Positions 1-10,507 of a DNA stretch of 64,000 nt are shown piece after piece (positions within the stretch are counted from its first letter, which is position 1; every line of letters starts with the position of its first letter). Below the pieces are notes generated by a model. That model ran no database searches, was not told the origin of the DNA, and saw only the letters and a program-made list of their open reading frames with translations. Where the stretch lies: NCBI GenBank assembly GCA_036346275.1, contig CM070727.1:7989760-8053759 (forward strand). The letters are read 5' to 3'. The DNA is from Otatea glauca (Eukaryota; Streptophyta; Magnoliopsida; Poales; Poaceae). The position numbers and the translations under genes were made by a program.

Positions 1-47
1 GAGCAAATAACGGAGTTTCGAAGGGCCATATCGAAAAAAACGCGAGG

Positions 48-1807
48 ATATAAGAGGGCGGGAAGGGGTCATCTTAACTACGGTTATTAGAATAACCCGT
101 CTCTTAGGTCTACGGTGAGTTAAGCCCGGAGGCCAAGGGAGGAATAGGGAGAGAAAAAAAAAAGGAAAAAACGACAAACAAATCGCGCCACCGCGGGAGG
201 CGTACGGCGCAGCTCCCCGCCGTCGGATCTGCGCCGGCGACCCGTCGGCTGTCGGATCCTCTCTGGAGGAGGAGGAGACGGCGCTCCGGCCATTTCCCGC
301 CTGAGAGCGCACCCAGATCCGTCCCGCCGGTGAGTCCCATCTCTTTGGCTTGTGCTAGGATGGATACTGCAGTGGGCGGGGTTTGCGTGGAGCCGTGGAC
401 TCGAGTTGTCACAAAATTTTGGACTTTTGTACACTGCTTTGATCGGAATGAATGAGCATCTGTTTTTTTCCTTCTCGTTCGGTCTAGCGCGTGATTCCCA
501 GCCATCATATGAGATTTTTTTTTGTTGGTGAACGGTGCAGGATTTGAGAATGCTTGTGATGAGCGTAGTTTTGTGATTTCTCTGTTACTTTTTCGGTTTT
601 GATCAATCGAAATGCGTGGGATTTGGTGATCCTCTAAATCAATCCAGAACATGTAGGATCTATGTGGGCTTACTGGCTTAGTACTTTTGAGCTGCTCCGT
701 TATAGATTTCGTTGAATTGTTAGTAGTGTGCAGAATTGAAGTCGCGAGTTATTGGATTTTTTTAGTTCATTCCTTGTCGTTTTCCTAGCAGTGTGAAAGG
801 ATCTGAGCTATTTGAACAATTTCGTGTTGGCAGTGGGGAGGGAAATTATCCCGTGTAATTTTGACCCATTTTTTTTATTTGTGTACGGGCAATCGTTTTG
901 TTATGCTCGTTTTACGGAGGAATTTGTGACTTTATTAACTGAAAGCTTTTCCAGTGCTCGTCTCCTTTAATCCATCCTAGTTCACCTGTGGTTGCATGCA
1001 ACTTAAATCTACCCTATGCCGGTAGTGATCGAGATCATTTTAGGTGGCAACTATTTTCTCTTAATTACTGCCTTGCAGATCTACCATAAGAAAATCGCCT
1101 TGTTTTCTTCAAGTATCTGTTTTATTAGAACAGGAAAATATTAGTAGTATCTGTTTTCTTCAAGTGGTAATTATTCATGAAGACTTGAAAAGTGAAATCT
1201 AGATGTAAGACTTGAAGAAATGTATAATTTAATCTGATTAGCAACTGTCCTGGCTGTACAAAATTAGTGTTACAAACTTTAGGGGGCCATGCTATCTCTT
1301 TCTTTGGCACAAGGCTTTGACTAGAATAATTGAAACAAGCAAACAAGATGTTCCCAAGAGACTTCGTTTGGTAGAAGGCTGGAAGCAAGTTGAATCTCTA
1401 TTTTGTGACGTACTAGACAATTTACCATTTCAAATATTTCATAAATCTATACCATTACCGTCCAATATTTCCTTGTATTTTGCTTTTGCCTAATGTCTCC
1501 TGGATGATTGCCTTTCATGTTTCTTAGTTTTGCCCTTATCTTACATTTGTCAATGTAAGCTCGTTCTACGCAATACTTTGGGTATTCATAGTTTTTTTTT
1601 CCATTCTCAGGGTATCTACCACTCAATTGTGTGATAAAGTGCTTCGAGTTGATGCAGGTGTGAAATCATCTACATCGATAGCCTACTGTTGATTGCTCAG
1701 AGGCGATCAGTGTGGACAACTGTCTTTATTCCTGCCTGTTTGTTTGTTCCTCTGGTGGAGCACACGAGAGGAGGAAGCAGATAAAGGCAGCTCCTTTCAG
1801 CTAATAT
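48..1807 (+). promoter_or_regulatory. Leader of the PI4K-gamma gene with a probable 5'-UTR intron
   Basis: A TATA-like stretch (ATATAAG, 48-54) is followed by a GC- and purine-rich leader. A good donor (CCG/GTGAGT, intron from 330) and an acceptor (TTGATGCAG, ending 1657) would remove a 1.3-kb AT-rich intron. Exon 2 would then run from 1658 into the start codon at 1808. I see no ATG in the predicted spliced leader, so no upstream ORF is expected. Leader introns are common in plant signalling genes and often raise expression. The splice sites are inferred from consensus only; the TATA assignment is weak. Confidence 0.5.
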
Positions 1808-3763
1808 ATGTCCAGGGATTTGGATTCACCTGTTCAGACACAGATGGCTGTTGCAGTTCTGGATCGGCGCTTCAGCAGCGAATATCCTGCAAGCAGCAGA
1901 ACTGAGGGGAGATCATTGAGCTGGAAGAGAGTCTTTGTCCAAACTGATAATGGTTCTGTCCTGGGCATCGAACTGGAGAGGGGAGAAAATGCACACACTG
2001 TGAAAAAAAAGCTGCAGATAGCCCTCAATGTACCCACAGAGGAGAGCTCACTGACCTTCGGTGATCTGGTTCTGAATAATGATCTCAGCAGTATCCGCAA
2101 CGACTCACCGTTGCTTCTCACAAGGAATCAGATGCATCGGAGCAGTTCTACGCCTTGCCTCTCTCCTACTGGAAAGGATGTGCGACAGCGAGATCGGAGT
2201 GGGCCCATTGAAATCCTTGGATGCTCAAGTCCTTCCTCTCGCATGAAGCAGCTTGCTAAGGATGTTATGAAAGCCATTAGGAATGGAGTTGACCCAGTAC
2301 CTGTTAACGGTGGGATGGGAGGTGCCTACTACTTCAAGAACATTTGGGGGGAACGTGTTGCAATTGTCAAGCCAACTGATGAGGAACCATTTGCTCCAAA
2401 TAATCCTAAAGGCTTTGTGGGTAAGGCCCTTGGACAGCCAGGGCTCAAAAGATCTGTACGTGTTGGTGAGACAGGGTTCCGAGAGGTTGCTGCTTACCTC
2501 CTTGACTATGGTAACTTTGCAAATGTTCCTCCCACCATGCTGGTCAAGGTCACACACACTGTGTTCAATGTGAATGATACCATGGGCTGTAAAAGCAAAG
2601 TCTTCCACATCAAATCACAGGCTGTGAGCAAGATTGCATCATTGCAGCAGTTTATCCCTCATGATTTTGATGCCAGTGACCATGGGACATCAAGCTTCCC
2701 TGTATCTGCAGTGCACAGGATTGGCATACTTGACATCAGAATCTTCAACACAGACAGGCACGCCGGAAATCTCCTGGTCAGGAAGCTTGGTCCTAGGGCT
2801 GACAATTTTGGAGTGCAGACTGAACTCATTCCTATTGACCATGGTCTTTGCCTGCCAGAATGTCTTGAAGACCCTTACTTTGAATGGATCCACTGGCCTC
2901 AGGCATCAATCCCTTTCTCCGATGAGGAGCTTGGATACATTGCAAATCTCGATCCTGTAAAAGATGCTGAAATGCTTCGCATGGAGCTGCCCATGATACG
3001 TGAGGCATGTTTGAGGGTGCTGGTGCTATCAACTACATTTCTGAAGGAAGCTGCGGCGTTTGGCCTCTGCTTGTCAGAGATAGGAGAGATGATGAGCAGG
3101 CAATTCACTGGGAAAGAAGAGGAACCAAGTGAGCTTGAGCTTCTCTGCATGGAGGCAAGGAAGTGGGTCGAGAAAAGAGAGCTATTTCGTCCAGAAGCCA
3201 GAGTTGAAGATGACGATGATGACTTCACCCAGTTCTCTCTCGACAGCGAGGATGATTCAGATGCATTTGAAGCACCATCTTTCAGCAAGTTTGGGTCCAT
3301 GAAGGCAAGCTCCAGGAACCCACTGTCAAAGGTAGATGAGTGTGACGAGCAAGATGAAGAGGATGAGGAAGACAAGGAGACCATCAAGGACGACACTGAC
3401 ACCTTGAGCGGTGCGTTTGCTAAGCAGATTCCATATATCTCAAAGTTGTCAGCGTCGCTGGAGGGGCTTGGTTTCCTTGGGAAAGCTAAAGCCTACCATA
3501 GAGGTGTTGCCAAGAGCAAGGCGACTGCCAAAACTAACTATAGTGGCAAAGGTAGTGAACATCAGTCTGGAAGCAGGAGTGCGAATGAGCTGCTCCCTCC
3601 CAGCGCCAGTTTTGTGAAGCTGTCAGACATGGGCCCCGAGGAGTGGAGTGCGTTCCTTGAAAAGTTCCAGGAGCTGCTCCCGAGCGCTTTCCAAGCCCGG
3701 AAGCATGCCGCTGGTGGCGCCCCGTGTCCAATGCAGAGGCTGGGCACTTCTTGCCAGTTTTGA
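1808..3763 (+). CDS. Phosphatidylinositol 4-kinase gamma (ubiquitin-like domain kinase)
   Basis: A single 651-codon exon starting at the ATG at 1808. Residues about 40-105 form a ubiquitin-like domain, followed by a Ser/Pro-rich linker. From about residue 150 to 440 comes a PI3/PI4-kinase fold: the GGAYYF nucleotide-loop region near 170, the catalytic loop DRHAGN at 316-321, and the metal-binding IDHG motif with Asp344. The C-terminal third has an acidic run of Asp/Glu and a low-complexity tail. This layout matches plant type II PI4K-gamma proteins, which phosphorylate PtdIns at the 4 position. Some family members have been reported to act mainly as Ser/Thr protein kinases that bind ubiquitin-pathway or transcription-factor partners, so lipid activity is not certain. 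Catalytic residues are intact and there are no frame breaks. No signal peptide or membrane span is visible; a cytosolic or membrane-peripheral location is likely. Confidence 0.95.
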   Translation: MSRDLDSPVQTQMAVAVLDRRFSSEYPASSRTEGRSLSWKRVFVQTDNGSVLGIELERGENAHTVKKKLQIALNVPTEESSLTFGDLVLNNDLSSIRNDSPLLLTRNQMHRSSSTPCLSPTGKDVRQRDRSGPIEILGCSSPSSRMKQLAKDVMKAIRNGVDPVPVNGGMGGAYYFKNIWGERVAIVKPTDEEPFAPNNPKGFVGKALGQPGLKRSVRVGETGFREVAAYLLDYGNFANVPPTMLVKVTHTVFNVNDTMGCKSKVFHIKSQAVSKIASLQQFIPHDFDASDHGTSSFPVSAVHRIGILDIRIFNTDRHAGNLLVRKLGPRADNFGVQTELIPIDHGLCLPECLEDPYFEWIHWPQASIPFSDEELGYIANLDPVKDAEMLRMELPMIREACLRVLVLSTTFLKEAAAFGLCLSEIGEMMSRQFTGKEEEPSELELLCMEARKWVEKRELFRPEARVEDDDDDFTQFSLDSEDDSDAFEAPSFSKFGSMKASSRNPLSKVDECDEQDEEDEEDKETIKDDTDTLSGAFAKQIPYISKLSASLEGLGFLGKAKAYHRGVAKSKATAKTNYSGKGSEHQSGSRSANELLPPSASFVKLSDMGPEEWSAFLEKFQELLPSAFQARKHAAGGAPCPMQRLGTSCQF

Positions 3764-5651
3764 AAGTAGTAGCAGAGAAGCTATGTACCAAGGTAATGTA
3801 TATCGAACTCAGGCACGCAGCAGGCAGAAGCTGTGTCCGCGGCGGCAGCGGCAGCAGCTCTACGCTTGTAGGTGTTTGGGCTTTGAAGAAGATAGTGGTG
3901 GTTCGAGAATAAGATCGTCCTTGACATATGAGCTTGCAGGAGTGTGTGTTGTGTTTGTGCATAACATATGAGATGGGTCCTTTTTATCTGTATATATATA
4001 TATATGAGTACCTCGCGATGCCGGCCTCGGCCTCGGCCGCTACCTGATGGTTGTGAGTGTTGCTGGCATCGCCTGTGTTTCGGCCTTGCTACTGTACCAT
4101 TTTGGAGACGGCTTACCATAATATGCACTTGGATGTTGCTACACATATGCATATATGGTGTATATATGTCATCTGTTTATATCTCCGTTTTGTTCCCCTG
4201 CTTTGGTGCATTTGTTGCGCAAATTGGTGAGATACGTTTATACGAAGGAACGATCTAGAATTTGCTTGAGAAAATGTCAAACAATTCCATGTGCTGCAGG
4301 AACTTTAATGATTGGCTGGTCTCATCATCAGTGTGGGGCTCATGCCTGCCCTCCAGATATGTTTTCCCGAGACGCAATGTTGTCATTTGTTATTATTAAA
4401 AGCGTTATCATATCCTAAGCACCGATCTTTTGACTCGTTGTTTTCTGCTTCAACAGTTCAACGTATGCGCTTGGAGTGATCAGAAACGTTTGCAACAGGA
4501 GTCTGGGACTGTTTCTGATATCGCCAGCATCCTGTAGACCCTGATGAGTTGTTATCCACAAATGAAGTGACCTTCTACGCTTTTCGCACCCAACAGGTTA
4601 GGTGGCCGGTCCGTCTCACGAACAGGAGATCAAAGTGGAGGTTGCTTTCCATCATCTGGGCTGGAAATGAGATAAAACTAAGGCCATCACGCAGACGAAT
4701 TTTTTTTTGAAGAGAATATGATCAACTGCGCAGAAGACGACGTCCATTGCTCGCTCCATCTGCGGTGCCTAACAGCAACGGGTGCCTCGCCTGTCGCCCG
4801 CCCGTAGGCAAGGCCGCGACGATGTGCTGTGACCGTCCAGTCTCGCGCCTCGCCTCTATTATTGGCCGCGCCACGGCTCACGCATCTGTCCTTATCTCGC
4901 CGGCAGCATGGGGCCCGATCGAAAAGCGCAAAAAAGTTCGCGTGGTTCGGTTCGCCACGGCTGCCATTGGCCGCGCAGGTGCAGGCAGGCTGCGACGGCA
5001 AGGCAAAGCCATACAAGCTTTCTCTTTTCTTGGAACTCGAAAAATCTGAGCCCCAAACTGGAAGCAATGCAACTACTGTGCTAGCAAGTGAGTTGGCGCT
5101 AGCTTCCTCCTAGTACAGTAGTTCTACCACTAGCTCGGCGTTTTACTTTGATGTGGGGAGGCATGACGACAACATGTCGGCGTGGTGAGGAAAATGTTGG
5201 AGCGGGGAGACGTCACGGACGCAGAGACGGACCTTGCAACGGCAGCGGCTGTTTCTGATGGGCTCGTTTGCGACATGTCATGAGCCAGTAAGAGCAGAAA
5301 TGACAGAGCATAGGCCCAGCAAATCAAGCTGCTCTAATGCCGGTCACTGGAACTGAATGTGTGGAACATACTGCTTGGCACATGGTACAGCCTGAAATAC
5401 GCACCATCGGTTTCTATTCTCTGCAACTTGAGAAATGTTGCTGACATATTACAGATGCTCTCCAAGCTCATTGCAACCAAAATTGCCCATTCAACTCGCC
5501 TCAAGTTGTTGTTCCATTGAGGATCGAGGATGGGCTACATGCGGCTTAGAGAGTGCCTACTAATGGCTACTATGTGTATGTGAAAAGGCAAAGAAGAAAT
5601 AAGCAAGGCTACATTTATCTATAACAAGAGGAGTTAGCATCTCTCAAATGT
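3764..5651. other. PI4K 3' region and intergenic DNA, no gene seen
   Basis: The 3' UTR of the kinase gene probably occupies the first few hundred bases, including a TA-dinucleotide run near 4000, but I could not fix a poly(A) site. About 4690-5130 is a GC-rich patch with overlapping short ORFs on both strands and no recognisable protein; I treat these as chance ORFs. The rest up to the peptide locus shows nothing I can name. Confidence 0.4.
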
Positions 5652-5994
5652 CTAGGGCTTCTCCACAAGCTCATCCAATGGAGCATCGTTGTTGCTTGGT
5701 CGCCGGCTACGGACACTAATCGAGTAGTCCATGCTCACCATGTCGGACACCACGGTGGCCGCGTCGTCGTGTTTGCGGTGATCACTTGCTTCTTCAAACC
5801 TGACATGAGTTGCTGATCCCTTGCTCCGTTTACCCTGAACGTAAATTACAACCATCAGACATAGCAGGGAGGTGGTAAGCAAAATATGAGGTGGCTATGT
5901 GGTGTACAAATGGATGTAATGCTGCAGTAAGCCGCTGATGCACTTGCCTGATCATGTACAACTTCAGCAGATGCATGTGCTCCTTGATTCGCTC
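5652..5994 (-). CDS. Terminal exons encoding a second, divergent RGF/GOLVEN-like peptide
   Basis: Two exons on the minus strand. The first is 5994-5944, after acceptor TTGTTGCAG, and encodes ERIKEHMHLLKLYMIRQ. The second is 5834-5652, after acceptor ACGTTCAG, and ends in TAG. The tail contains an acidic stretch and then MDYSISVRSRRPSNN followed by an 11-residue extension. The Asp-Tyr start, the Arg-Pro pair and the Asn position resemble the sulfated RGF/GOLVEN (CLEL) peptide family, some of which have RP in place of PP. The first exon starts in phase 0, and its opening residues (ER) match the opening of exon 2 of the neighbouring peptide gene. I find no start codon with a signal peptide between 5995 and 6261. 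These exons may therefore be alternative 3' exons of the same transcript unit (25+17+60 = 102 aa), or the remains of a tandem duplicate. The first intron donor (CAA/GTGCAT) is weak. An overlapping AG/GCAAGT site is a good GC-type donor but would break the frame. Confidence 0.5.
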
Positions 5995-6261
5995 CTGCAA
6001 CAACAGAAACCGGCACATTTCAGCCCATCATTCAGAGTTTATAATGCATATTGGTGATTTACTGTCAGAAAAGCAGTACAGTTATTACACTTCGCTATGC
6101 GATGCATTTGCTAAGAAACTAATTACATGTTCAAGTTTGGGCGATTAATTGCAAGATATGGGAACCTACAACAAAAGTAAAGAACACTATCTTGTTGAAT
6201 GAGTAGCACTACTGTACTAGTAATCAGTGGCAAGAACCAGGAAGAAGTCTTTGCCTTTTAT

Positions 6262-6737
6262 TCAGTTGTTCTTTGGTGGATGAGTTCTCGGAGTGCGGTA
6301 ATCGGAACTGAACGGCACGAGGTCGGCAAATTTGTGCTTGCCGCCACTTTTTCGCTCAACCCTTTCACCACTTAACCCGACAACGGAAACCTCTACGGTT
6401 TTCTCCTCTCCATGGTCATGGGCAGTGTTTGCACCTGTGTTCTTTGCTCCCTTGCCTTCCATCACCTCATCCTTCTTCGCATCTCCGTGTTCCAGGGCAG
6501 CCATTACCCTCCGTCCTCTCAACCATTTCCGACCTGTTAATAGTATCGCATTGTCGCTCAAGCGTTCCTGCATTTTCACACGAAGCAGAAACACTTACTA
6601 CTTTACTACTAATACTACTGCTACCACCATGATCAAAACGGCATGTACAAGATTCTACTAACCTTGTTTGCTTCAGCAGTGGAGGTAGACAGAGCAGACA
6701 AGGAGAGCAGAAGCACCAAGACACCTGCACACCTCAT
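6262..6737 (-). CDS. Root meristem growth factor / GOLVEN / CLEL peptide precursor
   Basis: Two exons. Exon 1 (6737-6663) encodes 25 residues: Met-Arg-Cys, a Val/Leu-rich hydrophobic core, then STAEA, a typical secretory signal peptide. Intron donor AAG/GTTAGT and acceptor AAAATGCAG lead to exon 2 (6567-6262), in phase 0. The predicted precursor is 126 aa. The variable middle is charged and ends in DYRTPRTHPPKNN directly before the TGA stop. This is the canonical 13-residue RGF/GLV/CLEL form: the DY tyrosine is the tyrosylprotein sulfotransferase target, and the PP pair supplies a hydroxyprolinable residue. Members of this family are secreted, act through LRR receptor kinases, and control root meristem maintenance and gravitropic auxin flow. 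The exon-2 ORF stays open 27 bases upstream of the acceptor, but only the spliced form has a signal peptide. I cannot assign an orthologue number. Confidence 0.88.
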
Positions 6738-8900
6738 CCTGCCACACGGCCACACCCTCTTGCAAGGAGTTGCTAATTCTGAATCAGAGGAAAGGAGAGG
6801 TTTAGATGACTAGTGCAGGGTTTTGTAAGGAGGCACCTTGCAGAACTCTCAGTGATCGATCAGCTGAACTACACAGCGATGCTAGTCAAAGAGACCTACT
6901 TCATATTCAAATCAGTACCACCTGACATGCTCTCTAAGCTAGGATACTATCAAACTGTCCTGGTTGTGTGCTTTCCATTTCTTAATCCGCTCCTGTCGCG
7001 CGCGCGCACCGATGCAGTGGTCCTAGCTTAGCCAGTTGCTTGGCACATGGAGGAGGATATCAAGACCTAAGGCGCGGAATTGATTGGTTTGATCGATCTC
7101 CGGTGCACGCACCACTGGCCATGCAGACAGACGCAAACTTCCCAATCTGACGCCCGCTTGCATTGAGAATTCTGTCCTCTGCTGCTTCAGTGTACACCTT
7201 TCTGCTGAGACCGATGCGAATGGAAGACGCAACACGCAAGTAGTAGTTCTTCGTATGCGCCGTCGCGCGCTCGACAATAAGCAAAGAGAGGTGAAAGTGC
7301 AGCCACAGTGAGATGTGTGTCTGCAATGTCTTCAGATTGACGAACCTGTACATTGGGCGTGGTAAACAATCCTGGGTGAGATCCAACTCCCTATAATACT
7401 TTTTGGTGCTTGTAGGGAGATCGCTAGCTGGTGTCTCGGATTCCTTCAAAGATCTATCATTGTGCTACGAGTACCAATTGACACCAGCTCGCAGCTTTCT
7501 TGCTCAATACGGAGTTAAGTAAAACAGTAACAGCTAAACAAAACGGGCTTTGTTCCTGATCTGTTCTTGCGACGTGGTGGCGGGCCATTGGTTCTGATCA
7601 AGGCTCGGTCGTTTCATGCAGTGCGATCTGCATCTGCAAGTGGTAGTGGTGAGAGTGGTGACTGGTGAGTGCTGAGAGTGTCTGATTAACTAAAGTGTAG
7701 TTACCTAAGAAGGATCACGTTACTTAACAGTCAAGATTCTTGCCCTAGTAAGTAGTAATTTAGGCCAAAATGTTTGTTTTCCCCCGGTCAAAGATCTGTC
7801 ACCATCTGCATCGTGCTGACCGAATTAACAATTGGCGCGTGAGATCCAGACGAGAGTTAGCGCCTAGCGGTCTGGGCTAATCGCGCGGAGACACCAAAGT
7901 GTGGGGTCTGTTAGATGCGTGGCCCTACTTGACAGTGTCTAGTTCTGCCTGTTAACGATGGAGTTAGTAGCTCTGGTTGTCAGTCGATGTTAGTTGAGCA
8001 TCATAGCTATTCGTCCTTTCCAGCTTCTGTCTGAGTCTGAACCTGCCCCTGGTGTCTCACATCTTTGACTCTGTTTGCCGCAATGCCGCACGGGCACTGG
8101 CTGGCTGCAGCTGCACTCGTAGCTTGTCCTCTATCAATGTAAAACGGCGCTCCGATGGATGCGCCAAGTTTACAGTGATGCGCGTACAGTTTCACCGTCG
8201 TTCGTGACGGGTTCGGCCGGGTAGCGCCGTGTGCTGGCGTGGGTATGGCGTCTGTAGGTGGCAGCCGGGCGGGCGCGCGGACCGCGGCTGTGGTGAACCC
8301 CGGTTGTGCGGCGGTGCGTGGCAGTGGAAACGCGATGCCGTAGGTGAGGGTGGGCGCTGGGCAGGACACTTTTTTTTTTACGGTCCTGCGCGCGTGCGGC
8401 AGGCGGCAGCGCTGCGCCCGTGCATCTCGTGTGGGTGTGGCAACCGTCAGGGTCTAGCCTGGGTTCGGTTCGTGCCTTGGCCCGGTTGCCCGGGTGAGGG
8501 CCCTGGGAGGCGCTAAGGCCTGTAATTCGCACATCGGCACATGGCCCAGCCTCTGCCTGCTCAACAACGAGTAAAAAATATAGCCCAACATATAAGGGAT
8601 TCTTACACAAAACTCTCGACGATAGGCACAGTAGGTGATGGGACGTGGTTGAATAACTTAGGATTTTAGATGAATAGAATGGTTCAATTATATTAAGGGA
8701 ATATTTTCTTTATATTTGTATCCCACAATATAAAATAGAATAATTCTATTGAAACAACCAAATATATAGATGATTTTTTTTCTTTAACCATCTCATACAT
8801 GTACTACTTGGTACAAGCAACCAAACATGCCTAAGCATTCATAGCCTCAATGGCACCTGAGAGTTTGGCCCTTCACCTCTCTTCCTTTTCGAACTCGTTG
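6738..8900. other. Upstream region of the peptide gene and intergenic DNA
   Basis: The first few hundred bases should hold the promoter and leader of the minus-strand peptide gene; no convincing TATA box was found. About 8140-8520 is GC-rich with overlapping ORFs on both strands but no domain I recognise. From about 8640 to 8850 there is AT-rich DNA that could be a MITE, but I could not define matching ends. Confidence 0.35.
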
Positions 8901-8949
8901 TCCTTGGCCATGCACCCACGCGTCACGTTAGCATAGTGTTTGAAATTTT

Positions 8950-10170
8950 GTTTTCGGTTTATATCTCGGAGGTGGGTGAGATTTCGCCCAAATCTCAATT
9001 TTTGGATGAAATCTAGTCAAAATTCAAAAAACAAATTTGAAATCCTGTATTTCTGAAACGAAATTTGGACGAAATTACCAAAATTTTGGCCGAAATTGCT
9101 GAGATCTCAGCGGAATTCAACCGAGTGAAAAATAGTTGAAACGATGTTATTTTTTTGTGAATGGTCCTGACACATCACTAATGTTCTGACAAAAATTTCA
9201 GATGATGATCAAGCCTGAGGAATTTTTAAAAAATTTGACAATGCAACTGTCCTGATAAAAGACTGACCGGTAAATTCGAATGAAAAATGGTGCAAACCAC
9301 GTTAGAACAATATGAAAATTGTTGTAGATGGTTCTAATGCATTAATAATATTCTCATAAAATTTTAATATGATGATCAAGCCTGAGGATTTTTCAAAAAT
9401 TCGGACAGTTCTACTGAAGGCTAATCGGTAAATTTCAACCGAATGAAAAATAGTTCAAACCACGTTAGAAAAATTTGAAATTTTTTGTGGATAGTCCTAA
9501 CAAATCACTAATATTCCCACAAAACTTTTAGATGATGATCAAGCTTGAGGAATTTTCAAAAATTATAACAGTGCTACTGTCCTGATAAAAGTCTTACGGT
9601 GCTACATATATTGCTTGCATAGATTTGATTGAGCAATCAAAACAAGTTTACAATTTTTAAAATTTTTAGAAAAGGGTTTTGAGGCAATGCTTAAGCTCTT
9701 CTGTAAATTTTGGATCATGATCACACTCGAGCGAATTTATAAAATTTTGGCACGATTACTGTTTCAGTTATGTTCATTTTATTTTTGAATTTTTAAATAT
9801 AACAAATGAAGTTCAATTGTTTTGGAATTTTTTTGTATGATTCTAGACTGCTAAATATGGAACCATAAATTTTTCAGAGCATGATCAAGCTTGTAAAATT
9901 TTATAAAAATCTAACAGTGTTTCTGTTATTTTTATAAAATATCTTAAAATTCGGTTTTTCAACAAATTTTCACGAAAGATGACATTCTTAAGGGTTATTG
10001 ACCCAAATCCTGTCTTCAAAAAACAAAATCGAGCAAAAAAATACCCGAGAGTTTTGCAAAATTTCCGATATTACTATAGCAATTTGAATTTTTAAATTTA
10101 TTTATCCAATTAGAATTTTGTATCTCGTGTCTGATCAAATCCGAAATCCCTGACGAAATTTCGCCGGGAT
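8950..10170. repeat. Degenerate tandem repeat, unit about 165-180 bp
   Basis: An AT-rich block in which the anchor GATGATCAAGC, followed by a run rich in A/T and the word ACAGT, recurs near 9204, 9371, 9534, 9714 (diverged) and 9890. A second anchor, GAATGAAAAAT..TTCAAACCACG, recurs near 9130, 9280 and 9445. The last two copies are more diverged. Both flanks (about 8960-9060 and 10130-10170) have related words such as GAAATTTCG, so the whole block may be one element with an amplified core. No ORF of note lies inside. Confidence 0.7.
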
Positions 10171-10310
10171 TTTGATGCGTCAGCCTCGGCCAACACTCGG
10201 CCGCTAAAAAATCAGCTTCCCACGAGCTCCATCCCGCCGTCGGGGCGAGCCATCCGACGGCGCGGCCGCCACCCCCGTGCCGTGCGTCCCAACTCCCAAC
10301 TCCTACGCGT

Positions 10311-10443
10311 TTCTAGAACCCTCCGGACTCCCCGCCTCGCCTCGCTGCTTCCTCGGTTCCTCGCTCCTAAACCCGCCTCCATTCTCTGGCTCTTTCCACG
10401 TATAAACCCTAACCTCCTCTTATCCGTTCGTCTCTTCCGGAAA
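10311..10443 (+). promoter_or_regulatory. Core promoter of the HSP90 gene with heat-shock-element-like words
   Basis: A TATA box (TATAAACC, 10401-10408) lies 107 bases before the start codon. Two inverted TTCnnGAA words, the core of heat shock elements, are present: TTCTAGAACCCTC at 10311-10323 and TTCCGGAAACGTC at 10436-10448. The first is well placed upstream of the TATA box; the second lies at or just after the expected start site. Heat-factor control is plausible but each site has at least one mismatch to a three-module element. Confidence 0.5.
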
Positions 10444-10507
10444 CGTCACACCAAACCACCGCAAGAGCACAAGCAAAAGCTCCGGGCTCTTTGATACCGC
10501 CAATCTC

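Noticed and set aside
4687..5067. 126-codon minus-strand ORF in a GC-rich patch
   Set aside because: No signal peptide, domain or supporting splice sites; an overlapping plus-strand ORF is equally open.
8640..8860. Possible MITE
   Set aside because: AT-rich with suggestive CAACCAAA words, but no paired inverted ends or target-site duplication could be found.
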